64,000 nucleotides of DNA from contig NZ_OCMT01000002.1 in NCBI RefSeq assembly GCF_900215335.1, forward strand, positions 806,001-870,000, read 5' to 3'. The notes beneath the pieces are model-generated. The model was not told the DNA's origin and did no database searches. It saw only the letters and a list, made by a program, of their open reading frames with translations. The position numbers were made by a program, and so were the translations under genes. Position 1 is the first letter of the stretch. Each line of letters starts with the position of its first letter. Source of the stretch: Pedobacter xixiisoli. Its GTDB lineage: Bacteria > Bacteroidota > Bacteroidia > Sphingobacteriales > Sphingobacteriaceae. This document shows, in pieces, positions 1 through 8,735 of the stretch.

Positions 1-1160
1 TCCTTTGGAGAATTTAAAGGAGCCCTTAAGTTTTCTACTTCAGCAAATTTATTTTTTTCACCTACGGAAGAGAAAATATCTAAACCACCCATTCCAATAT
101 GTCCTTTAGAAGCGAAATAAAATTTGCCATCGGCCCTTACAGAAGGAAAAACATCATCTTGGGAAGTGTTAATCTGACTACCACAGTTTTGCGGCTGTGT
201 CCAACTTCCATTTGGCAGCTTCTCACTGAAATACAAATCCATGCCTCCTAAGCCTCCTGGCATATCAGATGCGAAGTACAATACTTTTCCATCAGGAGAA
301 AGCGCTGGATGTTGAACAGAAAACTGTCCTTCAGAATTAAAAGGAAGCTTATCTTTGGCAATCCACTCGCCGTCTTTTTTAACGGCCATTAACAAGTACT
401 GCTTACCAACTTCGCCAACTTTTGCTTTTTTATTAGGCAAAACCGCTCTAGTAAAAATAAGTGTATCCAAACTTGGATAAATCGCTACCGGACCACTATG
501 AAAACCTTTATTAATACTTCCTTTTAGAATACTAACTTGTTTAGAAGAATTTGCGCTGTATATTTTAAGGTAGGGATTACCAGTCCAGCCATAGGTTTCC
601 TCTCCCTTTTTATCTTTTTGCCATCTATCAGAAATGAGCAACATATCGCTACCAAACTTAACAGGACTAAAGTCAGAGTTTTCCGAATTTAAGCCAATCT
701 CGTTTTGAACTAAAGCACCAACATCAGGATTTTCCGTCCAAGTTTTGGCAACCATACAAATATTAGCTTGTTTAGTAGCTTCACTTGCATAGGCTGTATT
801 TTTCTCTCCCCAAATCTTATAATTAGTGCCAGCTTCATCAAATTTTCCATTTTGCTTTAAAGCATCAGCCAAAAACTTATAATTATCTGGATTTGCCTCT
901 GGGTAAGTTAAAGTTTTTTTGTACCAAGCCTCTGCAGCTTCCGTATTGTTGATAAATCTATAGCAGTGAGCAATTTTTTGGGCTACTTCCTTGCTTGGGT
1001 TGTCCTTCATGATTTTCTCATAAATCTCCAAGGCGTATTTATAATCCAGCTGTTTGTAGAGTTTATCTGCTTCTTTGATGTCGTCAGAGAAGAGTACTGA
1101 TGGTACCAGATAAATGATTAGGAAAAGTGCTAAAACTCTGAAAAACTTTTTAAATGCCAT
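1..1160 (-). CDS. OmpA/PD40-type envelope protein with N-terminal TPRs (3' end off the window)
   Basis: The first ~386 codons are present and the C-terminus lies beyond the left edge. A hydrophobic signal segment (about residues 5-22) is followed by a TPR-like helical region (about 25-130), then beta-propeller PD40 repeats, seen as PALSPDGKVLYFASD and DVFPSVRADGKFYFASKG. Proteins of this design in Bacteroidota usually end in a peptidoglycan-binding OmpA domain, but that part is not visible here. It starts 12 bp after the PorP/SprF stop codon, the usual gene order for T9SS-linked surface-protein operons. A structural or anchoring role in secretion or gliding is inferred from family and context. 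Confidence 0.85.
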   Translation of the reverse strand, partial: MAFKKFFRVLALFLIIYLVPSVLFSDDIKEADKLYKQLDYKYALEIYEKIMKDNPSKEVAQKIAHCYRFINNTEAAEAWYKKTLTYPEANPDNYKFLADALKQNGKFDEAGTNYKIWGEKNTAYASEATKQANICMVAKTWTENPDVGALVQNEIGLNSENSDFSPVKFGSDMLLISDRWQKDKKGEETYGWTGNPYLKIYSANSSKQVSILKGSINKGFHSGPVAIYPSLDTLIFTRAVLPNKKAKVGEVGKQYLLMAVKKDGEWIAKDKLPFNSEGQFSVQHPALSPDGKVLYFASDMPGGLGGMDLYFSEKLPNGSWTQPQNCGSQINTSQDDVFPSVRADGKFYFASKGHIGMGGLDIFSSVGEKNKFAEVENLRAPLNSPK

Positions 1161-1172
1161 AAAAACTCTGCG

Positions 1173-2150
1173 TTAGAAATACCGCGGAGTAGTTAAAGTA
1201 TTGTTTCTGTAGTTTTTATTCCCGAATGTGTAGCCCAATGATATCTCATGGCTTCCGGACGAATATGAATTTAAATCCGACAAACTGTAGTCGTAAGCAT
1301 ATCCAATTCTAAACTGTTTTGCAACAAAAACCTCAACTAATCCAACAAGCGAATTTTGTTGAAAAGTTGGATTTAAATTGTTAGTTTTTTTCCACATATC
1401 CACACCCATCCTATAAGACCCTCCTAACCAAAGTACATCTTTAAACAAAAAAGATGCGTTTATATCGAAATTACCCATGTTTTGGGGGTCATCACGCAAC
1501 ATTAAAGAAGGTTTCATTTTCACACTTTCATTAACATTTATTAATGCACCAACTGTTAAGAACATGTGGACAGGAGGTAAAATTACGAAAGAAGCACGCT
1601 GATTATTTTTATTCAACGTAGTTGTAAGAAGATTATTTGCTGACAAACCGGCGTAAAAAACATTATCACTATAATGAATACCCAATTTGGCATCGGGAGA
1701 GATGTAGCTGTAATTTCCCACAAAGTTGATATCCGAAGGGTCTGCGATTACTGCTTTATCACTATTAATAGAGAACTGCACGGCACCTACGCCAATACCG
1801 AAACTTAACCTACCTTCTTCACCAACTGGCAAACGATAAGCATAATTGGCCATTATTGAAGTTTGCCCCTGTATATTTATTCTATCATTTAAAACCGTTA
1901 AACCTAAGCCTACGTTCTTATTCCGAAAAAAGGCCCCATCAACCAACAAAGATTGAGTAGTTGGCGCACCTTTTATACCCACCCATTGGTTTCGGCTTAA
2001 TAAATTTACATTGATATCTTCCTTATAACCAGCATAAGCGGGATTAACCAACAAATTATTGAACATATATTGGCTATAGGTGATTTCATTTTGCGATTTT
2101 GCCAAAAGAGGACTAACAACAATCAAAAGCTGGAGTAGAATTTTCTTCAT
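1173..2150 (-). CDS. PorP/SprF family type IX secretion system membrane protein
   Basis: 325 aa. The N-terminus MKKILLQLLIVVSPLLAKSQ is a signal peptide, followed by the family hallmark ITYSQYMFNNLLVNPAYAGY and alternating strands typical of an outer-membrane beta-barrel. An upstream in-frame ATG at 2204 exists but lies inside the previous gene; the start at 2150 gives a clean signal peptide and a 4-bp gap after that gene's stop. Relatives in Flavobacterium (SprF) and Porphyromonas (PorP) help secrete or anchor proteins carrying type B C-terminal sorting domains. The gene directly upstream encodes such a protein, so it is the likely client. Confidence 0.92.
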   Translation of the reverse strand: MKKILLQLLIVVSPLLAKSQNEITYSQYMFNNLLVNPAYAGYKEDINVNLLSRNQWVGIKGAPTTQSLLVDGAFFRNKNVGLGLTVLNDRINIQGQTSIMANYAYRLPVGEEGRLSFGIGVGAVQFSINSDKAVIADPSDINFVGNYSYISPDAKLGIHYSDNVFYAGLSANNLLTTTLNKNNQRASFVILPPVHMFLTVGALINVNESVKMKPSLMLRDDPQNMGNFDINASFLFKDVLWLGGSYRMGVDMWKKTNNLNPTFQQNSLVGLVEVFVAKQFRIGYAYDYSLSDLNSYSSGSHEISLGYTFGNKNYRNNTLTTPRYF

Positions 2151-2154
2151 CTCT

Positions 2155-3345
2155 TTAATTTTTAACCATTGTAATTGAACCTTTGAAATGCTCGTCTTTA
2201 CCATCTATTTTCACACGTAGAATATAAATGTACGTTCCTGAAGAAACGTTTTTACCATCCCAATATTTAGTAGAGTTGTAGCTATTCATCCTATACACTA
2301 AATTTCCAGACCTATCAAAAATCTTCAGGTCGTTATCAGGAAAAGCATCGATATTTTTAATCTCCCAAGTATCGTTTCTTCCATCACCATCGGGAGAAAA
2401 AGCATTATAAAATTCCAAGGGACTGGCATTTGTAATTTGTGCTAATGCAAATGGAACTTCGCTACCTAAAGGCAGATTTGCGTTTTTATGAAGCATTGCT
2501 TGTGCCATATATGCAGCTCCCGAACCACTTTTCACCGTATTCGTAGAAATCATTCTATCCCAGTGTATGTTTCTGACCCAAGCAGCCAAGCCTGTAAATT
2601 TTTCTGAGCTGGGCATTAAAAAGGTAACATCAAAGGGGCTAGTGCCACCCATGCGTTTTATTTTATGATAGTAAGCATCATTTATTTCACCTACAGATTT
2701 CGTTTTACTCAATCTACTGAAACCTTCGGAATTAGGGTCTTTAGCAATAAAAGAAACCGCCATTTGGTTGGTATTCGCATCTTTTGGCTTCAGCACTACA
2801 AATCTTCTCAAATCACTGACTCCCATTGGATAGAGATAATCTTCATCGTTATCCATAAACCTAACAAAAGAGGCATCAATACTTAAAGAGCTGATATACC
2901 CTTCTTTTCTTGTCAAAGAAAGCGGATTAGAGTTTAACAACCTAAGACCCTCTGGTAAAAACAGCAGAATAATCGAATCGTCTATATCAAGCGATAATCT
3001 TGCATCAAATTTACCATTTAATTGATAAGTGCCGTTTCCTTTAAAAACCAAATTTGGGAAGGTTGCCGTACCAGAAAGGTTACTGGCCACCGAGTTCATG
3101 ACCACGGTACCAACAGAAGCGTCTTGAAAAACTTTGTCATTCGATTTCCAATCACCTAAAACCGTAATAGTTCCATTATTTAAAACCTCACCAGCGTCAT
3201 GTTTGTAGTTACCCTGAACATACAACACCGCATTTCTATCTAGAAAAAGCTTTACTCCAGAATTAGAAATCTGAGCAAATATTTCAGTATTGCCGAAAAT
3301 TAATAATACGGCAACAAAAACGAGATATGCTTGCCTAGTTCTCAT
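2155..3345 (-). CDS. T9SS-secreted protein with type B (gliding-associated) C-terminal sorting domain
   Basis: 396 aa with a signal peptide (about residues 1-25, ending IFAQ). The middle region is rich in beta-strands and resembles no domain I can name. Residues ~310-396 are a CHU_C/type B sorting domain: NAFSPDGDGRNDTWEI, then FDRSGNLVYR, YWDGK and SSGTYIYIL. Such domains direct export by the type IX system. Its ATG shares one base with the stop of the collagen-like gene (TAATG), implying translational coupling. PorP/SprF follows 4 bp downstream. A role as a surface adhesin or filament component is inferred. Confidence 0.9.
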   Translation of the reverse strand: MRTRQAYLVFVAVLLIFGNTEIFAQISNSGVKLFLDRNAVLYVQGNYKHDAGEVLNNGTITVLGDWKSNDKVFQDASVGTVVMNSVASNLSGTATFPNLVFKGNGTYQLNGKFDARLSLDIDDSIILLFLPEGLRLLNSNPLSLTRKEGYISSLSIDASFVRFMDNDEDYLYPMGVSDLRRFVVLKPKDANTNQMAVSFIAKDPNSEGFSRLSKTKSVGEINDAYYHKIKRMGGTSPFDVTFLMPSSEKFTGLAAWVRNIHWDRMISTNTVKSGSGAAYMAQAMLHKNANLPLGSEVPFALAQITNASPLEFYNAFSPDGDGRNDTWEIKNIDAFPDNDLKIFDRSGNLVYRMNSYNSTKYWDGKNVSSGTYIYILRVKIDGKDEHFKGSITMVKN

Positions 3346-4655
3346 TAATTTACAGCGCTGATATGAAAAGTAGTAGATGGCAGGTCTATTGGATTATCAC
3401 CTACGTTAATAAATTTCACCTCAACTGTTCCTGCAGAAATTACTCTTGCGTATGCTATAATTAAGCCATCAGGCAATTCGATATTCGATGAAACAGCTAC
3501 ACTTGCAGTTGTGGTAACACCTGCTAAAGCAAACTCTCTTTTTAAAGATGCTTTAGGTGCGATAGAAGGCAAATCTGCAACTAATGAAACTTTTGAAATG
3601 GAAGCCACATAAGAACCAGCTACGCCAATCTTCACTCTTCCATCAGTACCAATTCTTATCGCTTCTGTTCTGTTTGCGGCAATAACAAGCTCTACCTCAT
3701 CAGTAGTACCCAGAAAGTCGTTATTAACACCTGGCACAGTTGTTCCTCCCTGCCTTCCATTACCATTTCCTGTTCTTAGCCAACCCGCAGTACTTCCCGA
3801 CGGGCCTTGCTGCCCTGCAGGACCTTGCTCACCTGCTTCACCTTGTAAACCTCGTAATCCTTGAGGGCCAGTTGCGCCTACATCTCCTTTTTCACCAGCT
3901 GGACCTTGAATTCCCGTTGGACCTATCGGACCAGCGGGGCCGGTCAATCCGATCGGACCCTGCGGACCTACATCCCCTTGATCCCCTTTGATACCCTGAG
4001 GACCAGCAGGCCCATCAGCACCTTGAGGACCCAACGCTCCCTGCGGACCTACTGGACCTGTTGAACCAGTGGGACCGGGCAAGCCTACTGCCCCTTGCGG
4101 ACCAGCAGCACCAACATCTCCTTGGTCACCTTTAACACCTTGGGAACCAGCAACACCCTGAGGGCCTACGGGACCGACGATGCCAGTTGTTAGATTAGCT
4201 ATTGAAAGCCACGTACCATTAGATTGTTTTTTATAAACACCTCCGGTATTATTATTTAGGTAAAGATCTCCTTCCCTAACCCCTGCAGGTTCATTTCCAC
4301 TGCTCGGCGGACTAAGCGTTCCATTGTACCACTGCGCACCTGCCGGACCTGCTGGCCCAACAATACCGGCACCTGTAGAAAGTTCTTCCCACTTATTCAC
4401 GTTCCAAACGTTGAATTTGTTCGTGGTGGTATTGTAAACCAATAAACCGTTAATGCTTTCATTTGTAGTCCCCGAAGTTTGCAAGACATCTCTTTGTGCA
4501 TCTGTCAAACGTGGTATCAACAATCCCTTTTCTGTAGAATAAATCTCTAGAATTGATTTCGAGTTAGGATTTTCTGTACCTATACCAATAGCGCCATTTT
4601 GCGCATAAGCTTGGGAAGCAAAAATCAAGAGTGTTAAAAAAGTAAAGATTCTCAT
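3345..4655 (-). CDS. Secreted collagen-like protein (Gly-X-Y repeats)
   Basis: 436 aa. Signal peptide [19 protein letters not shown], then the motif [15 protein letters not shown] common at the start of Bacteroidota fibre-like proteins. After a short Gly-X-Y patch near residue 97, 44 uninterrupted Gly-X-Y triplets occupy about residues 158-290 (for example [19 protein letters not shown]). A C-terminal domain of ~145 residues has no sorting motif I recognise. The triplets should form a trimeric collagen-like rod. It is first in the operon and is coupled by TAATG to the type B CTD protein, so the two probably form one surface structure. Confidence 0.9.
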   Translation of the reverse strand: MRIFTFLTLLIFASQAYAQNGAIGIGTENPNSKSILEIYSTEKGLLIPRLTDAQRDVLQTSGTTNESINGLLVYNTTTNKFNVWNVNKWEELSTGAGIVGPAGPAGAQWYNGTLSPPSSGNEPAGVREGDLYLNNNTGGVYKKQSNGTWLSIANLTTGIVGPVGPQGVAGSQGVKGDQGDVGAAGPQGAVGLPGPTGSTGPVGPQGALGPQGADGPAGPQGIKGDQGDVGPQGPIGLTGPAGPIGPTGIQGPAGEKGDVGATGPQGLRGLQGEAGEQGPAGQQGPSGSTAGWLRTGNGNGRQGGTTVPGVNNDFLGTTDEVELVIAANRTEAIRIGTDGRVKIGVAGSYVASISKVSLVADLPSIAPKASLKREFALAGVTTTASVAVSSNIELPDGLIIAYARVISAGTVEVKFINVGDNPIDLPSTTFHISAVN

Positions 4656-4727
4656 AAATACAAGCGTTTGTCTTGGTAATTTTTGGGTAATTACTTACTC
4701 AAAATAAGAGTATATTTTTCAATAAAT

Positions 4728-4735
4728 CAAACTTA
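4728..4735 (-). promoter_or_regulatory. Candidate -7 promoter element for the collagen/T9SS operon
   Basis: The minus strand reads TAAGTTTG, matching the Bacteroidota sigma-A -7 consensus TAnnTTTG. A TTTG lies 17 bp further upstream (4753-4756), slightly closer than the usual 19-21 bp. The implied 5' leader is about 70 nt. Confidence 0.5.
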
Positions 4736-4845
4736 TCAACATTTATTTTATACAAAACACAATAAATGTGGAAAACTAGAAGTTGCGATTATAGCCAGAA
4801 GTGATAAAAAGCTGACATAGATAGCTCACAAACCGATATTTAGAT

Positions 4846-4853
4846 TAACTTTG
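4846..4853 (+). promoter_or_regulatory. -7 promoter element for the transketolase genes
   Basis: TAACTTTG matches TAnnTTTG and ends 28 bp before the transketolase start. No clear -33 TTTG is visible. Confidence 0.6.
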
Positions 4854-4881
4854 TTACATTACATATAATTATATTTTTTTA

Positions 4882-5727
4882 ATGAAACATACAATCAGTG
4901 AACTAGAAGATATCGCTTCGCAAGTAAGAAGAGATATCCTTAGAATGGTACATGCGGTACAATCTGGACATCCAGGAGCTTCGTTAGGTTGTGCAGATTT
5001 CTTTACTGCATTATATTTCGAGGTAATGAACCATAATCCAGAATTTGACATGGATGGTAAAAACGAAGACCTGTTCTTTTTATCCAACGGACACATCTCT
5101 CCAGTTTGGTATAGTGTATTAGCTAGAGCAGGTTATTTCGAAGTTAGCGAGCTGAGTACTTTCAGAAAATTAGATTCTAGATTACAAGGGCACCCAACCA
5201 CTCACGAGCATTTGCCAGGAATACGTATTGCATCAGGTTCATTGGGACAAGGACTTTCGGTAGCTATCGGTGCTGCCTTAGCTAAAAAAATAAATGGCGA
5301 CCACTCTTTGGTATACGCTTTATTAGGTGACGGCGAATTACAGGAAGGCCAAAACTGGGAAGCTTTTATGTTTGCCCCTCACAACAAAGTTGACAACGTT
5401 ATTGCTACAATCGATTATAACGGTCAACAAATTGATGGACCAACAGAAAAAGTACTATCATTAGAAAACCTACAAGCTAAATTTGAAGCTTTTGGCTGGC
5501 ATGTAATTAACTCAGATGGCAACGATATGGATGGAATCGTAAAAGCATTACATTACGCAAAATCTTTAACTGGCAAAGGCAAACCTATCTTAAACCTAAT
5601 GAGCACTCAGATGGGTTACGGTGTAGATTTCATGGTAGGAACTCACAAATGGCATGGTTCTGCTCCAAATGACGCACAATTAGAAAGCGCATTAGGTCAA
5701 ATTAAAGAAACAGCTGGGGACTATTAA
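4882..5727 (+). CDS. Transketolase, N-terminal subunit
   Basis: 281 aa, the normal length for the TPP-binding half of a split transketolase. QSGHPGASLGCADFF is near residue 28, and the thiamine-diphosphate/Mg motif is GDGELQEGQNWEA with a downstream N. The enzyme transfers two-carbon ketol units in the non-oxidative pentose phosphate pathway, in the cytoplasm. The pyrimidine-binding half is encoded 150 bp downstream; the two polypeptides together equal one classical transketolase. The spacer between them holds an unusual repeat (5731-5866). Confidence 0.96.
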   Translation: MKHTISELEDIASQVRRDILRMVHAVQSGHPGASLGCADFFTALYFEVMNHNPEFDMDGKNEDLFFLSNGHISPVWYSVLARAGYFEVSELSTFRKLDSRLQGHPTTHEHLPGIRIASGSLGQGLSVAIGAALAKKINGDHSLVYALLGDGELQEGQNWEAFMFAPHNKVDNVIATIDYNGQQIDGPTEKVLSLENLQAKFEAFGWHVINSDGNDMDGIVKALHYAKSLTGKGKPILNLMSTQMGYGVDFMVGTHKWHGSAPNDAQLESALGQIKETAGDY

Positions 5728-5730
5728 TTA

Positions 5731-5866
5731 GATTGGAGACATTAGATATGAGACTTGAGAATTCACATTCAATCTCGTATCAAATTAAACAATAGATAGA
5801 TCTGAGTAATAAGAGACATAAATTGGGATAATCCCAATCTCACATCTCACATCTCACATCTCATAT
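5731..5866 (+). repeat. Heptamer-word repeat in inverted arrangement between the transketolase halves
   Basis: Five in-register 7-bp words begin 3 bp after the stop codon (GATTGGA, GACATTA, GATATGA, GACTTGA, GAATTCA; 5731-5765). Four copies of CTCACAT/CTCATAT (5839-5866) lie on the other side. The right array is the reverse complement of the same GAGATNT-like word, so the arrays face each other. A perfect 8-bp palindrome, ATTGGGAT/ATCCCAAT (5822-5838), lies between them. The array stops 11 bp before the next ATG. Confidence 0.8.
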
Positions 5867-5877
5867 CTCAACAAAAA

Positions 5878-6834
5878 ATGAAAAAATACACTTACACAGA
5901 TAAAAAAGATACTCGCTCTGGTTTTGGAGCTGGCTTGCATGAAGCAGGTAAAAGAAACGAAAACGTAGTTGCACTTTGTGCTGACTTAGTTGGTTCTTTA
6001 AAGATGGATGCTTTCATTAAGGATTTTCCTGAGCGTTTCTTTCAAATTGGAATTGCAGAAGCAAACATGATGGGGATTGCTGCCGGCTTAACTATTGGCG
6101 GTAAAATCCCTTTCACAGGAACTTTCGCAAATTTCTCAACTGGAAGAGTTTATGATCAAATTCGTCAGTCTATTGCTTATTCTGGCAAAAACGTTAAAAT
6201 TTGTGCTTCACACGCCGGTTTAACTTTAGGCGAAGATGGTGCAACTCACCAAATTTTAGAAGATATAGGCTTAATGAAAATGTTACCAGGAATGGTAGTG
6301 ATTAACCCTTGCGACTACAACCAAACTAAAGCAGCAACTTTGGCCATTATGGATTACGAAGGTCCTGTTTACTTACGTTTCGGTCGTCCCGTAATTCCTG
6401 TATTTACACCAGAAGACCAAAAATTTGAGATTGGTAAAGCATGGATGGTGAACGAAGGTAAAGATGTAACCATCGTTGCAACTGGTCACATGGTTTGGAG
6501 AGCTATCCAAGCCGGTGAAGAGTTAGAGAAATTAGGTATCGATGCAGAAATTATAAATATTCACACGATTAAACCTTTGGACGAAGAAGCTATCTTAAAG
6601 TCGGTACAAAAAACTGGATGTATTGTAACTTGCGAAGAGCATAACAAGTTTGGTGGCTTAGGAGAGAGTGTTTCTCGTTTCTTAACAACTACTTATTTAG
6701 CTCCACAAGAGTTCGTTGCTGTTGATGATAGTTTTGGCGAAAGTGCAACTCCAGATCAATTAATGACGAAATACAAATTAGACCCATCTGATATTGTAGC
6801 TGCTGCACAGAAAGTGATAGCTAGAAAAGGTTGA
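5878..6834 (+). CDS. Transketolase, C-terminal subunit
   Basis: 318 aa. This is the pyrimidine-binding and C-terminal part of transketolase: FQIGIAEANMMGIAAGL contains the conserved catalytic glutamate, followed by SHAGLTLGEDGATHQ and the C-terminal domain beginning near VTIVATGHMVWRA. It pairs with the N-terminal subunit encoded just upstream to form the active enzyme of the pentose phosphate pathway. Both halves are intact, with separate starts, so this is the normal split form and not a frameshift. Confidence 0.96.
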   Translation: MKKYTYTDKKDTRSGFGAGLHEAGKRNENVVALCADLVGSLKMDAFIKDFPERFFQIGIAEANMMGIAAGLTIGGKIPFTGTFANFSTGRVYDQIRQSIAYSGKNVKICASHAGLTLGEDGATHQILEDIGLMKMLPGMVVINPCDYNQTKAATLAIMDYEGPVYLRFGRPVIPVFTPEDQKFEIGKAWMVNEGKDVTIVATGHMVWRAIQAGEELEKLGIDAEIINIHTIKPLDEEAILKSVQKTGCIVTCEEHNKFGGLGESVSRFLTTTYLAPQEFVAVDDSFGESATPDQLMTKYKLDPSDIVAAAQKVIARKG

Positions 6835-6842
6835 GGATATTT

Positions 6843-6908
6843 ACCACAAAGGCACCAAGCACACCAAGAATTAAATTACAAACTTTGTGTTCTTTGAGTC
6901 TTTGTGGT
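6843..6908. repeat. Imperfect 26-bp inverted repeat of the ACCACAAAG family
   Basis: The left arm 6843-6868 begins ACCACAAAG and the right arm 6883-6908 ends CTTTGTGGT. The arms match at 21 of 26 positions around a 14-bp loop. A shorter relative sits at 54287-54344. It lies between transketolase and the ECF sigma gene, so it could form an RNA hairpin in any readthrough transcript. Confidence 0.75.
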
Positions 6909-6932
6909 TTACAAACAATATAGCATTAATAA

Positions 6933-7484
6933 ATGAAGCAAGTTGAAGACAGCGAAATACTTTCCAAATTTAGTGTTGAAAAAACACAGAATGAAGCCTT
7001 CAACTTGCTTTTACAAAAATATCAACAGAAAATTTATTGGCACATCCGTAGGTTAGTAATTGATCACGATGATGCTGATGATTTAGTACAAGAAACCTTT
7101 GTTAAGGTTTGGAAAAATTTGCACAACTTCCGCAGCGATTCGCAGCTCTATACTTGGATTTACAGAATTGCAACCAATGAATCCATCACTTTCCTCAATA
7201 AAAAGAAAAACCGCAACAATATTTCTTTAGATGAAGTGAATTCTGAATTAGCGGAAACTCTTTCTTCATCCTCTTACTTTGATGGTGACAAAATTCAGCG
7301 TAAGCTACAAGAAGCTGTTTTAACACTGCCAGAGAAGCAGCGTATTATCTTCAACATGAAATATTTTGACGATATGAAGTACGAAGAAATCTCTGAAGTT
7401 TTAGGCACCTCAGTGGGTGCTTTGAAAGCTTCCTTTCATATTGCTGTCAAAAAAATAGAAACAATTCTATTAAATGAAGATTGA
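6933..7484 (+). CDS. ECF-type RNA polymerase sigma factor
   Basis: 183 aa. Region 2 is DADDLVQETFVKVWKNL followed by FRSDSQLYTWIYRIATNE. Region 4 is LPEKQRIIFNMKYFDDMKYEEISEVLGTSVGALKA, a helix-turn-helix for -35 recognition. It is followed after 39 bp by a one-pass membrane protein that could be its anti-sigma factor, and then by a periplasmic Spy/CpxP-like protein. This suggests an envelope-stress or metal-responsive regulon, which is an inference from gene order. No autoregulatory promoter could be assigned. Confidence 0.95.
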   Translation: MKQVEDSEILSKFSVEKTQNEAFNLLLQKYQQKIYWHIRRLVIDHDDADDLVQETFVKVWKNLHNFRSDSQLYTWIYRIATNESITFLNKKKNRNNISLDEVNSELAETLSSSSYFDGDKIQRKLQEAVLTLPEKQRIIFNMKYFDDMKYEEISEVLGTSVGALKASFHIAVKKIETILLNED

Positions 7485-7523
7485 TATTAAACCTTTTGCA
7501 TAAAAAAACATCAATAAATACAA

Positions 7524-8138
7524 ATGAGTAAAATGGCCGAAAATATGGAATGGGAAAACGAAGCGCCACAACTAGCAAAGCTGAAAAAATCCAACCCTTT
7601 TACAGTTCCTTCTAATTATTTCGAGGAACTCAACGAGAGGATTAATCAGTCTGTATTTATTAGTTCCTTAGAACGGAACGAGCAAGGAGGCTTCCATATT
7701 CCTGAAAATTATTTTGAAACACTAGAAAACCAAATTACTTCGAGAATTGCTTTAGAACAATTCAAAGATGGTAATCAAGAAGGTTTTGCTGTGCCAAATG
7801 GTTATTTTGAAAAGCTACAACAAAACATTGCGGCCCAAACTACCGAAAAGAAAAAGATAGTTAGACTTTGGAACCAGCCATTATTTAAATATGCAGTAGC
7901 TGCTTGCCTAGTCATCGCATCTACTACCGGTTGGTTTGCCAATGAACACTATCAAAGCAAACAATTGCGTAAAACAGAATTGGCGAAAGAGCAAATGCTT
8001 TATGATATTGATGAAAGTGTGATTATGGAATACATGCAAGAAGCTCAAAATGTTAAAACTGCCAGTTTTACCGACACAGAAATGGAAAACTACATCTTAG
8101 ATAATTTTTCTACAAGCGATTTATCTAATAACTTATAA
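7524..8138 (+). CDS. Candidate membrane anti-sigma factor with three VPxxYFExL motifs
   Basis: 204 aa. The cytoplasmic N-terminal part contains three spaced copies of one short motif: FTVPSNYFEEL (~26-36), FHIPENYFETL (~60-70) and FAVPNGYFEKL (~91-101). One transmembrane segment follows (about 118-138, YAVAACLVIASTTGWF), then an acidic C-terminal domain that should be periplasmic. No classical zinc-binding anti-sigma motif (HxxxCxxC) is present. Position directly after the sigma gene and the topology argue for an anti-sigma or sigma-regulating role; this is inference. In-frame ATGs at codons 4 and 8 are alternative starts. Confidence 0.7.
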   Translation: MSKMAENMEWENEAPQLAKLKKSNPFTVPSNYFEELNERINQSVFISSLERNEQGGFHIPENYFETLENQITSRIALEQFKDGNQEGFAVPNGYFEKLQQNIAAQTTEKKKIVRLWNQPLFKYAVAACLVIASTTGWFANEHYQSKQLRKTELAKEQMLYDIDESVIMEYMQEAQNVKTASFTDTEMENYILDNFSTSDLSNNL

Positions 8139-8174
8139 AATGATGCTAGTTCATCACAATTAAAAATAACACAA

Positions 8175-8633
8175 ATGAAACACCTTGTTTTTGCACTATT
8201 GATATTTGTTCCTTGCTTAGCGATAGCGCAGGGCCCACGTGGTGGTGGCGAAAAAATGGAAGCCAAAAAAGTTGCTTGGTTAACAACAAAATTAGATTTG
8301 TCTGCCGAAGACGCAAAGATTTTCTGGCCGATTTATAATGATTATGTGAGAGAGCAATCTACCCTAAGAAAAGAACGCTTTCAAAAAATGATCAGCTTTA
8401 GAAAGTTAAAAGAAATTGAAGATTTGGATGATGAAGAAATCCAAACTTTAATCTTAAACGATTTCAATTTTAGACAACGTGATTTGAACATCGAACGTAA
8501 ATACTACAACAAATTCAAATCTAATTTGCCCATAAAAACAGTAGGAAAATTCTACAGAGCGCAAGAAGCTTTCAAAAAAGAAATTTTACAGCAATATAGA
8601 GCCGCAATGCCGACGACACCTCCAGCAAATTAG
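8175..8633 (+). CDS. Periplasmic Spy/CpxP-like protein
   Basis: 152 aa with a signal peptide (LVFALLIFVPCLAIAQ). The mature part is highly helical and charged, with LTTKLDLSAEDAKIFWPIYN resembling the LTxxQ-like motif of CpxP/Spy/CnrX proteins. Family members are periplasmic chaperones or metal/stress sensors. It is third in the likely sigma/anti-sigma operon, 36 bp after the membrane protein, and could feed back on it. Direct sensing is not shown by the sequence. Confidence 0.75.
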   Translation: MKHLVFALLIFVPCLAIAQGPRGGGEKMEAKKVAWLTTKLDLSAEDAKIFWPIYNDYVREQSTLRKERFQKMISFRKLKEIEDLDDEEIQTLILNDFNFRQRDLNIERKYYNKFKSNLPIKTVGKFYRAQEAFKKEILQQYRAAMPTTPPAN

Positions 8634-8653
8634 ACACACAATGATAATTTGAG

Positions 8654-8684
8654 AAAAGTCCCGAAATTAAATCGGGACTTTTTT
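8654..8684 (+). terminator. Rho-independent terminator after the sigma-factor operon
   Basis: The stem AAAAGTCCCGA (8654-8664) pairs with TCGGGACTTTT (8672-8682) around a 7-nt loop and runs into a T tract. It is 20 bp past the stop codon. Confidence 0.9.
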
Positions 8685-8723
8685 ATTTGACATCATTTTC
8701 AAAAAACTAAAGCTCAAATGAGC

Positions 8724-8731
8724 TATTTTTG
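8724..8731 (+). promoter_or_regulatory. -7 promoter element for the class III aminotransferase
   Basis: TATTTTTG matches TAnnTTTG and ends 4 bp before the ATG at 8736. It therefore excludes the more upstream in-frame ATG at 8718 as the start, and implies a leaderless or nearly leaderless mRNA. Confidence 0.6.
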
Positions 8732-8735
8732 CGCT

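Noticed and set aside
3740..4064. Plus-strand open frames opposite the collagen-like gene
   Set aside because: They are antisense shadows made by the repetitive Gly-X-Y codons; they lack signals for expression.
4882..6834. Transketolase broken into two by mutation
   Set aside because: Two-gene transketolase with subunits of about 280 and 318 aa is a standard form, and each half has its own start and complete domain ends.
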